From NCBI RefSeq assembly GCF_015350905.1, contig NZ_JADKRZ010000002.1, positions 186,001-250,000 of the forward strand: a stretch of 64,000 bases of DNA. The letters run 5' to 3'. Each line of letters starts with the position of its first letter. Within the stretch, counting starts at the first letter, position 1. A model generated the notes under the pieces. It was not told where the DNA came from. It saw only the letters and a program-made list of their open reading frames with translations, and did not search any database. Origin of the DNA: Curtobacterium sp. VKM Ac-2865. Its GTDB lineage: Bacteria; Actinomycetota; Actinomycetes; Actinomycetales; Microbacteriaceae. Positions 34,212 to 42,280 of the stretch are shown here, piece by piece. Both the position numbers and the translations under genes were made by a program.

Positions 34212-35000
34212 TCAGTCCGCGACGACGAGCTCCACCCCGGCGGCGGCCAGGTCGGTCGCGAACGCCGGCGGGACCGGCTGGTCCGTCACGAGCACGTCGA
34301 TCCGGTCGAGCGGGCAGATCCGCGCGAACGTGGAGCGCTCGACCTTGGTGGAGTCGGCCACGACGATCACCCGTCGGCCGACGGAGGCGAAGTGGCGGCT
34401 CACCTCGGCCTCGCCCTCGTGCATGGTGGTGGCGCCGTACTGCCCGGTCAGGCCGTCGACCCCGAGGACGACGACGTCCAACGCGAACTCGTCGAGGGTG
34501 TCGCGCACCAGCGGGCCGATGAGCTCGTAGGACTGGCGCCGCGCGACGCCCCCGGTGACCACGATCTTGACGTTGGCCCGGACGGACAGCTCGTACCCGA
34601 TGTTGAGCGCGTTCGTGACGATCGTGATGCCGTACTCGCCGTCGGCACGGATGAAGCGCTCGCTCTTGCCGAGCTCCCGCGCCACCTCGGTCGTCGTCGT
34701 GCCGCCGTTCAGGCCGACGGTGTCGCCGGGCGCCACGAGGGCGGCCGTGGCCCGGGCGATGGCGGTCTTCGCCTCGGCCTGGCGGGCGATCTTGTACTGC
34801 AGCGGCAGCTCGTAGCCGGCACCCAGCGCAGCGGCCCCGCCGTGGGTGCGCGTGACGAGGCGCTGGTCGGCGAGCGTGGCGAGGTCGCGGCGGGCGGTCG
34901 CCGCCGAGATCCCGAGCACGTCGCCGATCTCGGAGATCGACACGTTGCCCCGGTTGCTCACGAGTTCGAGCAGGGCGTTGAGCCGCTGTTGCGGAGTCAT
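34212..35000 (-). CDS. DeoR-family sugar regulator
   Basis: 262 aa. HTH: RLNALLELVSNRGNVSISEIGDVLGISAATARRDLATLADQRLVTRTHGGAA, the DeoR signature. The sensor domain is of the phosphosugar-binding type: GDTVGLNGGTTTTEVARELG, VVTGGVARRQSYELIGPLV and ALDVVVLGVDGLTGQYGATTMHEGEAEVSRH, ending VVVADSTKVERSTFARICPLDRIDVLVTD. It probably responds to an intermediate such as tagatose- or galactosamine-phosphate. The start is ATG 35000, seven bases from TAGGAT, rather than the ATG at 35009. It lies between the two halves of the regulon. Confidence 0.92.
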   Translation of the reverse strand: MTPQQRLNALLELVSNRGNVSISEIGDVLGISAATARRDLATLADQRLVTRTHGGAAALGAGYELPLQYKIARQAEAKTAIARATAALVAPGDTVGLNGGTTTTEVARELGKSERFIRADGEYGITIVTNALNIGYELSVRANVKIVVTGGVARRQSYELIGPLVRDTLDEFALDVVVLGVDGLTGQYGATTMHEGEAEVSRHFASVGRRVIVVADSTKVERSTFARICPLDRIDVLVTDQPVPPAFATDLAAAGVELVVAD

Positions 35001-35064
35001 GGGGGCCATCCTACGGGCGGCAGAACCACCGGTCTTGATCGGAAATGACGTTTTGCCCTCGCTT

Positions 35065-35087
35065 CGAGCACGATCGCTCGCTATGCT
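35065..35087 (+). promoter_or_regulatory. Promoter/operator of the amino-sugar catabolic operon
   Basis: TATGCT (35082-35087) is a good -10; the -35 is unclear. The inverted repeat cgagc-acgatc-gctcg (35065-35080) ends directly before it and contains the octamer gatcgctc shared with 34107-34114, as expected for a DeoR site blocking the promoter. Confidence 0.45.
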
Positions 35088-35136
35088 CCCAACCACGTCG
35101 ATCATCCCGGATCGACTCACGGATCGGAAGGCCCTC

Positions 35137-36015
35137 ATGACCGACACCTTCGTGAGCGAAGAGCTCGCGTCGCAGCCGGAGACGTGGCGCGCTGCTGCGG
35201 CCCTGCTGCCCTCGTTCGTCGACTCCCTCCCCCAGCCCGGCGAGCGCGTGGCCGTCGTCGGCTGCGGCACCAGCTGGTTCATCGCCATGAGCTACGCCGT
35301 CGCCCGTGAGCAGGCCGGGCTCGGCGTCACCGACGCCTTCGCCGGCTCGGAGTACCCGACCGGTCGCGAGTACGACCGCGTCGTCACCATCAGCCGTTCG
35401 GGCACGACGACGGAGATCGTCTCGCTGCTCGCCGCACTGCCGACCCAGCGCACCGTGCTCATCACCGCGGTCGCCGACAGCCCCGCGGCCGCCGAGGCCG
35501 ACGACGTCATCGCCCTGCCGTTCGCCGACGAGCGCAGCGTCGTGCAGACCCGCTTCGCCACCACGACGCTCGCACTGCTGCGCGCGTCGATCGGCGACGA
35601 CGTCGACGCCCTCGCCGCCCAGGCGGAGACGGCGCTCACGCTCCCGATCGACGACCTGCTCGACGCCGAGCAGGTGTCCTTCGTCGGCCGCGGTACCGCC
35701 GTGGGCCTGACGTTCGAGGCAGCGCTCAAGACGCGCGAGGCCGCGCAGTTCTGGGCCGAGTCGTACCCGGCGATGGACTACCGCCACGGGCCGATCGCCA
35801 TCGCGCAGCCGGGCCGTCTGGTCTGGTCGCTCGGCGAGTCGCCCGAGGGCCTCGAGGACGAGGTCGCCGCCACCGGTGCCCGCTTCGTCCGGCACGAGCT
35901 CGACCCGATCGCCGGGCTCGTCGTCGTGCACCGGTTCGCCGTCGCCCTGGCCGAGCGCCGCGGTCTCGACCCGGACCACCCGCGGTCGCTGACCCGTTCG
36001 GTCATCCTCACCTGA
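35137..36015 (+). CDS. SIS-domain sugar isomerase/deaminase (AgaS-like)
   Basis: 292 aa with two sugar-isomerase (SIS) domains. The first has VAVVGCGTSWFIAMSYAVAREQAG and TISRSGTTTEIVSLLAAL; the second VSFVGRGTAVGLTFEAALKTREAAQFWAESYPAMDYRHGPIAI. It lacks the glutaminase domain of GlmS, so it most likely isomerises and deaminates galactosamine-6-P to tagatose-6-P (AgaS) given the PfkB and aldolase genes downstream; glucosamine-6-P deaminase activity is the alternative. First gene of the operon, ending in TGATG overlap with the ROK kinase. Confidence 0.85.
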   Translation: MTDTFVSEELASQPETWRAAAALLPSFVDSLPQPGERVAVVGCGTSWFIAMSYAVAREQAGLGVTDAFAGSEYPTGREYDRVVTISRSGTTTEIVSLLAALPTQRTVLITAVADSPAAAEADDVIALPFADERSVVQTRFATTTLALLRASIGDDVDALAAQAETALTLPIDDLLDAEQVSFVGRGTAVGLTFEAALKTREAAQFWAESYPAMDYRHGPIAIAQPGRLVWSLGESPEGLEDEVAATGARFVRHELDPIAGLVVVHRFAVALAERRGLDPDHPRSLTRSVILT

Positions 36016-36980
36016 TGCGCTCGACGGGGCTGGTGCTCGGGGTCGACGTCGGCGGCACGGGCATCAAGGCCCGGCTCACCGACGCGGCGGGCACGGTGCT
36101 CGGCGAGCACCGCGTCCCGACCCCGCGTGCCGACCCCGACGCCGTGCAGCTCGCCGCGGTGGTCGCCGAGCTGGCGGCCACCGCGGTCGGCGCGGCGCAC
36201 TCCGGTGGGGTCGCCGTCGACGCCGGGCTCGACGCCGTCGGGGTCGTCGTGCCCGGGGTCGTCGACGAGGCCACCGGGGTGTCCGTGCTCGCCGTGAACC
36301 TCGGCTGGCAGGGCGTCCCCGTCCGTTCCCGCATCCACGCAGCACTCGCCGCCCGCGGTGTCGACGTCCCGGTGGCGTTCGGCCACGACGTCCGCGCCGG
36401 TGCCCTCGCCGAGACACGTCCCCTGGCTGGCGCGTCCCAGCCCCTCGACCGCGGGTCCGTGGGCTTCGTGCCCGTCGGCACCGGGCTCGCCAGCGCCCTG
36501 GTCGTCGACGGCGCGGTCGTGTCCGGCGGCGGGTGGGCCGGCGAGATCGGACAGGTGCGCATCCAGCACGGTCCGCACGCCGGACTCCGCGTCGAGGAGA
36601 TCGCCTCCGCGGGGGCCGTCGCCCGCCGTGCCGGGACGGCGTCCGCCCACGCGGCGATGCTCCGCGTCCAGCAGGGCGACCCGGTGGCGACCGCCGTGTG
36701 GCACGAGTGCGTCGACGTGCTCGGCGAGGCGATCGCCTGGATCACCGCCGTGGCCGGCTGTCACGCCGTCGTCGTCGGTGGCGGCCTGGCCGAGTCCGGC
36801 GCGATGCTGCTCGACCCGCTCCGCACAGCCGTGGCCGACCGGCTCGTCGGACTCCGACCGCCGACGCTCCTGCCCGCGCGGCACGGCGACGCCGCCGGGG
36901 CCATCGGTGCCGGGCTGCTCGCGCGGGACCTCCTCGACACGCTCGCGGTGGTCGGGAACCCCACGGGCGGTCCGGCATGA
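36015..36980 (+). CDS. ROK-family sugar kinase lacking the zinc motif (AgaK/NagK-like)
   Basis: 321-aa cytoplasmic kinase. ATP-binding DVGGTGIKARL at the N-terminus, catalytic Asp in AFGHDVRAGALAE, and VPVGTGLASALVVDG plus AGEIGQVRIQHGP are typical. The CxCGxxGCxE zinc site of ROK proteins, expected after HGP, is missing: the sequence reads GPHAGLRVEEIASAGA with no Cys. Expected role: phosphorylation of the free N-acetylhexosamine delivered by the ABC transporter. Start ATG overlaps the SIS stop, and its stop overlaps nagA. Confidence 0.85.
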   Translation: MRSTGLVLGVDVGGTGIKARLTDAAGTVLGEHRVPTPRADPDAVQLAAVVAELAATAVGAAHSGGVAVDAGLDAVGVVVPGVVDEATGVSVLAVNLGWQGVPVRSRIHAALAARGVDVPVAFGHDVRAGALAETRPLAGASQPLDRGSVGFVPVGTGLASALVVDGAVVSGGGWAGEIGQVRIQHGPHAGLRVEEIASAGAVARRAGTASAHAAMLRVQQGDPVATAVWHECVDVLGEAIAWITAVAGCHAVVVGGGLAESGAMLLDPLRTAVADRLVGLRPPTLLPARHGDAAGAIGAGLLARDLLDTLAVVGNPTGGPA

Positions 36981-37942
36981 CCGCCCGCGACCTCGTCGTC
37001 CCCGGGTTCGTCGACCTGCACGTCCACGGAGCCCTCGGCCACGACTTCGCCAGCTGCTCCGCCGACCAGGCCCGTGCCGCCGTCGCCCACCACGCCAGCC
37101 GCGGCACCACCACGATGGTGGCCTCGATCGCCACCGGGACGCCCGACGCCACCGTGGCCGCACTCCGGCGGCTCGGACCACTCGTCGACGAGGGCGTGCT
37201 CGCCGGTCTGCACCTCGAAGGGCCCTGGTTGTCGCCGGCCCGCCGCGGTGCGCACGCCGCCGAGCTCCTGCACGCCCCGACCCCGGCGGAGGTCGACACG
37301 TACCTCGACGCCGCCGCCGGCACGCTCCGCGTCGTGACGCTCGCCCCGGAGCTGCCGGGTGCCCTCGACGCCGTCGCACGCCTGACCGCGGCGGGGGTCG
37401 TCGTCGCGATCGGCCACACCGACGCCGACGCCGACACCGTGACCCGCGCGGTCGACGCCGGCGCCCGGCTCGTCTCCCACGTCTTCAACGGCATGCCGCC
37501 GCTGCACCACCGCGCGCCCGGTCCGGTCGGGGTCGCCCTGACCGACCCGCGCCTGCACGTCGAGGCGATCGTCGACGGACACCACCTCGACGACGTCACC
37601 GTGGACCTGGTCCGCCGCAGCACCGGGGGCCGGATGGTCCTGGTGTCCGACGCGATGGCGGCCACCGGCTGCGACGACGGACGGTACCGGATCGCCGGGT
37701 CGGACGTCGTCGTGTCCGACGGGGTCGCCATGCTCGCCGACGGGTCGTCCCTGGCGGGCAGCACGAGCACGGTGCTCGACGGGTTCCTGCGCCTGCTGGC
37801 GGCGGGGACGTCGCTGGACGAGGCCGTGGCCGCGAGCTCCGGACGGGCGCTGGCGCTCCTCGGGCTGCCGGCGAGCCCCGCCCGCATCGTGGTCGACACG
37901 ACCACCGCCAGTGTCCGCCCACACACCGAGGTGTCCGCATGA
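36977..37942 (+). CDS. nagA: N-acetylhexosamine-6-phosphate deacetylase (NagA/AgaA)
   Basis: 321-aa amidohydrolase that removes acetate from GlcNAc-6-P or GalNAc-6-P. Metal ligands are visible: DLHVHG, the Glu in LHLEGPW, His in AIGHTDADADT and HVFNGM, and catalytic Asp in VLVSDAMAATG. It is shorter than most NagA (about 380 aa): the first residues MTARDLVVPGFVDLHVHG begin directly at the barrel, so most of the N-terminal beta sandwich is absent. The ATGA overlap with the ROK gene supports this start. With the SIS, PfkB and aldolase genes, a GalNAc route is most likely. Confidence 0.9.
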   Translation: MTARDLVVPGFVDLHVHGALGHDFASCSADQARAAVAHHASRGTTTMVASIATGTPDATVAALRRLGPLVDEGVLAGLHLEGPWLSPARRGAHAAELLHAPTPAEVDTYLDAAAGTLRVVTLAPELPGALDAVARLTAAGVVVAIGHTDADADTVTRAVDAGARLVSHVFNGMPPLHHRAPGPVGVALTDPRLHVEAIVDGHHLDDVTVDLVRRSTGGRMVLVSDAMAATGCDDGRYRIAGSDVVVSDGVAMLADGSSLAGSTSTVLDGFLRLLAAGTSLDEAVAASSGRALALLGLPASPARIVVDTTTASVRPHTEVSA

Positions 37943-38892
37943 TCGTCGTCGTCACCCCGAACCCGGCCGTCGACGTCACCTACCGGGTCGACGAGCAGCG
38001 CGTCGGCACGACCCAGCGCGTGCGGTCCGTCGACCGGCTGCCGGGTGGCAAGGGCCTCAACGTCGCGCGGGTCCTGGCGGGCGAGGGCGTCGAGACGCAC
38101 TCGGTCCTGCCGCTCGGCGGGAGCGCGGGTGCCTGGGTCGCGGACGCCGTCGCCGCCCTCGGGCTGGCCGCCACCGCCGTGCCGGTCCCCGGCGAGACCC
38201 GCACCACGGTCACGGTCGTCGACGACCACGCGCACCCGACGATGTTCGGCGAACCGGGCCCGTCCGTGCCGCCTGACGCCTGGCTCCCCGTGGACCAGGC
38301 CGTCCGGGCGCTGCTCCCGACCGCCGAGGCCCTCGTGGTCTCCGGCTCGCTGCCCGTCGGCACTGCGCCCGGGGTCGTGACGCCGTGGATCGCCGACGCC
38401 GTCGCCGCGGGCGTGCTCGTCGTCGCCGACTGCTCGGGGCCCGCGCTCCTGGCCGCGGCCGATGCCGGTGTCACGGTCTGCAAGCCCAACCGCGAGGAGC
38501 TCGCCGAGGCCACCGGATTCCCGGACGAACGCGACGGGGCCCTCGCGCTGCTCGACCGCGGCGCCGGCATGGTCGTCGTCTCCCGGGGCGCTGACGGCAT
38601 CGCTGCCCACACCCGGACCGAGGTCGTCGAGGTACCAGCCGTCCCCGGCGTCACCGGCAACCCCACGGGCGCGGGCGACGCGGCCACGGCTGGACTCGTG
38701 CTGGCGCTCACCCGGGACGTTCCCGCACCCGACCGCCCGGCCGCCGTCGACTCCGCCGACCTCACCACCGCCCTCCGCACCGCCGCAGCGTTCGGCGCCG
38801 CCGCCGTCCTGCGCCCCGTCGCTGGCGAGGTCGACCGCGCTGCCGTCCACCGATTCCTGACCGACACCGAACCGACCCGGAGCACCGCATGA
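37939..38892 (+). CDS. PfkB-family phosphofructokinase/tagatose-6-phosphate kinase
   Basis: 317-aa ribokinase-fold kinase of the 1-phosphofructokinase/LacC group. The N-terminus VTPNPAVDVTYRVD, RLPGGKGLNVARVLAGEGVE (substrate site) and the catalytic GNPTGAGDAATAGL (anion hole and base Asp) are clear; VTVCKPNREELAEATG is the second PfkB signature. In this setting it would convert tagatose-6-P to tagatose-1,6-bisphosphate for the aldolase that follows. Both ends overlap neighbouring genes by ATGA. Confidence 0.88.
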   Translation: MIVVVTPNPAVDVTYRVDEQRVGTTQRVRSVDRLPGGKGLNVARVLAGEGVETHSVLPLGGSAGAWVADAVAALGLAATAVPVPGETRTTVTVVDDHAHPTMFGEPGPSVPPDAWLPVDQAVRALLPTAEALVVSGSLPVGTAPGVVTPWIADAVAAGVLVVADCSGPALLAAADAGVTVCKPNREELAEATGFPDERDGALALLDRGAGMVVVSRGADGIAAHTRTEVVEVPAVPGVTGNPTGAGDAATAGLVLALTRDVPAPDRPAAVDSADLTTALRTAAAFGAAAVLRPVAGEVDRAAVHRFLTDTEPTRSTA

Positions 38893-39728
38893 CCATCGAC
38901 CTCGCCCTCACCGGACTGCTCGACTCGGCCCGCTCGACGCGCCACGGCGTCGGCGCCTTCAACGTCGTCCTGCTCGAGCACGCCGAGGCGATCGTCGCCG
39001 GCGCCGAACACGCGGGCCTGCCCGTCATCCTGCAGATCAGCGAGAACTGCGTCCGCTACCACGGCGGCCTCGCCCCGATCACGACCGCGACCCAGGCGAT
39101 CGCCCGCGCGGCTGACGTCGAGGTCCTCGTGCACCTCGACCACATCGAGGACGTCGACCTGGTCGCCGAGGGCATCGCACTCGGCGTCGACTCGGTCATG
39201 TACGACGGCTCGCACCTGGACTACGACGCCAACGTCGCCGCCACGAAGGTCCTGGCCGAGCGCTGCCACCGCGCGGGCATCGCGCTCGAGGCCGAGCTGG
39301 GCGAGGTCGGCGGCAAGGACGGCGTGCACGCACCCGGCGTCCGCACCGACCCGACCGACGCGGCGGCATTCGTCGCGGCGACCGGGGTCGACGCCCTGGC
39401 CGTCGCCGTGGGCACCTCGCACGCGATGCAGACGCGAGAGGCCGCGGTGGACCGCGACCTCGTCGCCCGCCTGCGCGACACCGTCCCGGTGCCGCTCGTG
39501 CTGCACGGGTCGTCGGGCCTGTCGGACGAGGAGCTGCAGGGCGCCGTCCGCGCGGGCATGACGAAGGTCAACATCTCCACGCACCTGAACGGGCTGTTCA
39601 CCCGGGCGCTCCGCGCGGTGCTCGACGAGCGACCGGACGTGGTCGACCCCCGGAAGTACGTGTCGGCTGGGCGGGACGCGATCACGGCCGAGACGAGCCG
39701 CCTGCTGACCCTGCTCGCCACGGCCTGA
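38889..39728 (+). CDS. Class II (tagatose/fructose-bisphosphate) aldolase
   Basis: 279-aa zinc aldolase of the GatY/KbaY/FbaA type. Zinc ligands and active-site pieces visible: VGAFNVVLLEHAEAIV, VLVHLDHIEDVD (Asp/His), SVMYDGSHLDYDAN, IALEAELGEVGGKDG (Glu), AVAVGTSHAM (His) and LVLHGSSGLSDEEL with VNISTHLN. It should cleave tagatose-1,6-bisphosphate to DHAP and glyceraldehyde-3-P, closing the pathway. Last gene of the operon; a G/C hairpin terminator follows. Confidence 0.9.
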   Translation: MTIDLALTGLLDSARSTRHGVGAFNVVLLEHAEAIVAGAEHAGLPVILQISENCVRYHGGLAPITTATQAIARAADVEVLVHLDHIEDVDLVAEGIALGVDSVMYDGSHLDYDANVAATKVLAERCHRAGIALEAELGEVGGKDGVHAPGVRTDPTDAAAFVAATGVDALAVAVGTSHAMQTREAAVDRDLVARLRDTVPVPLVLHGSSGLSDEELQGAVRAGMTKVNISTHLNGLFTRALRAVLDERPDVVDPRKYVSAGRDAITAETSRLLTLLATA

Positions 39729-39750
39729 CGAGCACCGGCACGACGAGCAC

Positions 39751-39781
39751 CGGCGGCGGCGCGACCCCCGCGCCGCCGCCG
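39751..39781. terminator. Bidirectional hairpin between aldolase and S53 peptidase genes
   Basis: Perfect 13-bp arms cggcggcggcgcg (39751-39763) and complement (39769-39781) with a 5-nt loop, located between the two convergent stop codons. Confidence 0.7.
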
Positions 39782-39785
39782 TCCG

Positions 39786-42089
39786 TCACCCCTTGGTCCG
39801 GCTGTGCCAGATCGTCGTCGTGCCCTTCCGCAGCACCAGGTCGCCGTTGGTCATCATCCGCAGCGTGACCTTCGCACCACCGGCACGGGACGTCCCGCTC
39901 GACCAGGCCTGCTTGCCGAACCGGTCCCAGAGCACCAGGTTGCCGTTCGACTCCATGCGCAGCGACGCACCGGCTCCGCGGCCGCTGACCGCGAGCGCCG
40001 TCCGGCTGCCGAGCACCACGCGCATCTGCCCGTCCGCACGGACCGTGAGCCGCCGGTGGCCCGTCGTGTCCCACAGGCTCTGGCCCTGCACGAGCGACGC
40101 ACCGGTCACCAGCTGGTCGGCCCCGGGTGCGCCGTTGCGCCACAGCACGGTGCTGCCGACCGTCACGCGGACGTCACCGCCGTCCGTGACCGAGAGCACC
40201 GGCGTGCCGGCCGCGGTGGTCTTCGTCGTGGTCCAGAGCACCGCGCCCGAGCCCGACCGGACGCTGAGCACGCCGTTCGTGCCGAGCGACAGGGTGTTCC
40301 CCGCGCCCGAGGTCTTCGTGGACCACAGCACGCGGCCGTTGCCCCACTCGACGAGGTTGCCGTCCCGCTGCAGGTCGAGCCAGTACTGCCCGTTCGGCGA
40401 GTGGATCGAGGTACCAGCAGGCACCGAGGCACCGGACGCCGTGATCGTGGTCGCGGCGGCACCGGCGACGGACGGTCCGGCCGGCGGCGGGCACGAGGCC
40501 GCGACGGGCAGGAGCGGTCCGAGCGTCGACCACCGCGGGGTGCCGAGGCCGGTCGCCAGGTCGTGGCCGGCCGTGGCCTTCCAGGTGCCGTTGGTCCCGG
40601 TCGTCACGTCGCGGAACGCGGACGGGTTGCCGTACAGGACGGCGTGCAGGTCACCGACGCCCGCGGCGCAGCCCCGAGCGGACAGGGCCGAGGCGAGCTG
40701 CCCGGCGACGATCGGCGAGGCCAGGCTCGTCCCACCGCCGTACACGAAGCCGTGCGCCGCGCCGAGGTAGATGCCAGGACCGGTGTTCGGGTCGGCGACC
40801 GCGGCGATGTCCGGCACCAGCCGGTTGGTGCCGCTGATGCCGGCACCCGTCTGCCAGGCCGGACGCGGGTACACCGACGAGGTGCCGCCACCGCCGGCGC
40901 CGAGGGTGTTCGACCACGCGCTCTCGCTGAAGCCCGTGCCCGCACGACGCAGCGTGGTCCCACCGACACCGACCACGGCGGGCGAGGACGCCGGGTACGA
41001 GACGTCCCGGATCGTCGAGCGGGGCCCGGTCGGGCACTGCGCGCCGTCGTCCCCGGTCGCGGCGAAGACCGTCGCGCCGGCGGCGACGACCCGGTCGAGC
41101 GCGTCGTCGAGTGCCGCCCGGGCACCGCCGGACATGAGCGACTCGCAGACGCCCCACGAGATGCTCACCGCGGTGATGCCAGCGGGACCGACCTCGTCCG
41201 CGATCTGGCTGTACGCCTGGTACATCCCCTGGAACGAGTTCGGCGCGACGTAGACGCGCTGGCGAGCTCCCGGTGCCACGGCGAGCAGGGCCTCCTGGTC
41301 GAGCGCGACCTCGGTCTCCCCGCCGCTGCCGTCGGGACGGTGCGCGTCGGCGCCGCCCACGGCGACCTGGTCGAGTGCCGGCACCGGACGCCCCACGGCG
41401 GCGGCGTAGGCGGACAGGTCGTTGCGGTCCCAGCCGGAGAACTGCACGGTGGCGACCGTCGCACCCGTGCCGGCGGTGGCGCTCGTCGAGGACGCGTACG
41501 CCTTCGCGATGTCGGCCGGTGCGTACCCGGCGGGCACGGCCGCGTGCGACACGGCCGGCCGGGTGTCCAGGCCCAGGACGCCGGTCACCGCTCCGCCGAG
41601 CACGCCCGAGAGCACGGGTTCGGTCGCGGGGTGCATCCCGTCGCCGGTGCCGAGGAGCTCGACGCCGAACACGGCCTCGGCCTGCGCGGCCGTGCCGCGG
41701 GCCTCGACCTGCCAGGTGTCCAGGTCCGTGACGGTGAAGCCGGCTGCGGTGAGCGTCGCCCGCACCGTGGCGCGGTCGTCGGTCTCCGGTGCGACCTCGG
41801 CGACGGCGTCGGCGCGCTCGTCCGTCGTGGCGCCGGTCGTCGTGGTCGGCAGGGCGCGCAGTGCGGCCTGGTCGGTGGGGCGCAGGACGACCGTCAGGTC
41901 GACGACCTCACCGTCGGGCGTCGCGCCCGTGGTCGGGTCCGTCGACGTGGGCAGCGTGTGCTCGGGTGCGACCCGGACCGGTGTCGGCGCGGTCGCCGAG
42001 GCGCTGGTGGCCGGGACGGCGACACCGACGACGGCGAGCGCCGTGACGATCGCCGCAGCGGTCAGCAGGGACGGGGTACGAGGGGGCAT
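39786..42089 (-). CDS. Secreted S53 (sedolisin/kumamolisin) peptidase with C-terminal B-lectin domain
   Basis: 767 aa from ATG 42089, behind GGAGCG; earlier in-frame ATG is not supported. Signal peptide about residues 1-32 (cleavage near ATSASA). The pro-domain (about 50-190) has VVLRPTDQAALRAL and FTVTDLDTWQVEARGTAAQAEAVFGVEL. Catalytic residues: Glu260 and Asp264 (GETEVALDQEALL), Asp347 (ATGDDGAQC) and Ser455 (GGTSLASP), with FRDVTTG and GHDLATGLGTP for calcium. The last 190 residues are a bulb-type mannose-binding lectin domain of repeated LxLxxDGNLVxW units. Probably an acid-acting secreted protease targeted to glycans. Confidence 0.93.
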   Translation of the reverse strand: MPPRTPSLLTAAAIVTALAVVGVAVPATSASATAPTPVRVAPEHTLPTSTDPTTGATPDGEVVDLTVVLRPTDQAALRALPTTTTGATTDERADAVAEVAPETDDRATVRATLTAAGFTVTDLDTWQVEARGTAAQAEAVFGVELLGTGDGMHPATEPVLSGVLGGAVTGVLGLDTRPAVSHAAVPAGYAPADIAKAYASSTSATAGTGATVATVQFSGWDRNDLSAYAAAVGRPVPALDQVAVGGADAHRPDGSGGETEVALDQEALLAVAPGARQRVYVAPNSFQGMYQAYSQIADEVGPAGITAVSISWGVCESLMSGGARAALDDALDRVVAAGATVFAATGDDGAQCPTGPRSTIRDVSYPASSPAVVGVGGTTLRRAGTGFSESAWSNTLGAGGGGTSSVYPRPAWQTGAGISGTNRLVPDIAAVADPNTGPGIYLGAAHGFVYGGGTSLASPIVAGQLASALSARGCAAGVGDLHAVLYGNPSAFRDVTTGTNGTWKATAGHDLATGLGTPRWSTLGPLLPVAASCPPPAGPSVAGAAATTITASGASVPAGTSIHSPNGQYWLDLQRDGNLVEWGNGRVLWSTKTSGAGNTLSLGTNGVLSVRSGSGAVLWTTTKTTAAGTPVLSVTDGGDVRVTVGSTVLWRNGAPGADQLVTGASLVQGQSLWDTTGHRRLTVRADGQMRVVLGSRTALAVSGRGAGASLRMESNGNLVLWDRFGKQAWSSGTSRAGGAKVTLRMMTNGDLVLRKGTTTIWHSRTKG

Positions 42090-42136
42090 GGGGGGTCGCT
42101 CCGTGACTCGGGACGGTGCCCGGTCCGTGGGCGCCG

Positions 42137-42171
42137 GTCCCCCGATGACGTCAGGGGGACGGTGCACGCTA
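42137..42171 (-). promoter_or_regulatory. Promoter with start-site palindrome ahead of the S53 gene
   Basis: On the minus strand TAGCGT (complement of 42166-42171) is a likely -10, and directly downstream lies gtccccc-gatgacgtca-gggggac (42137-42160), whose centre tgacgtca is itself palindromic. It would fold at the very 5' end of the mRNA or serve as an operator at +1. Confidence 0.4.
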
Positions 42172-42280
42172 CCCCGCGGTGCAGGCCCGGGTCCTCCCCC
42201 AGTTGTGGAGCACGACAGCGGTCCGCCGGACGGCGACGAGCGGCCGGGAGGCTCGGATCACCTCCGCCGCGTCGGTCCGC

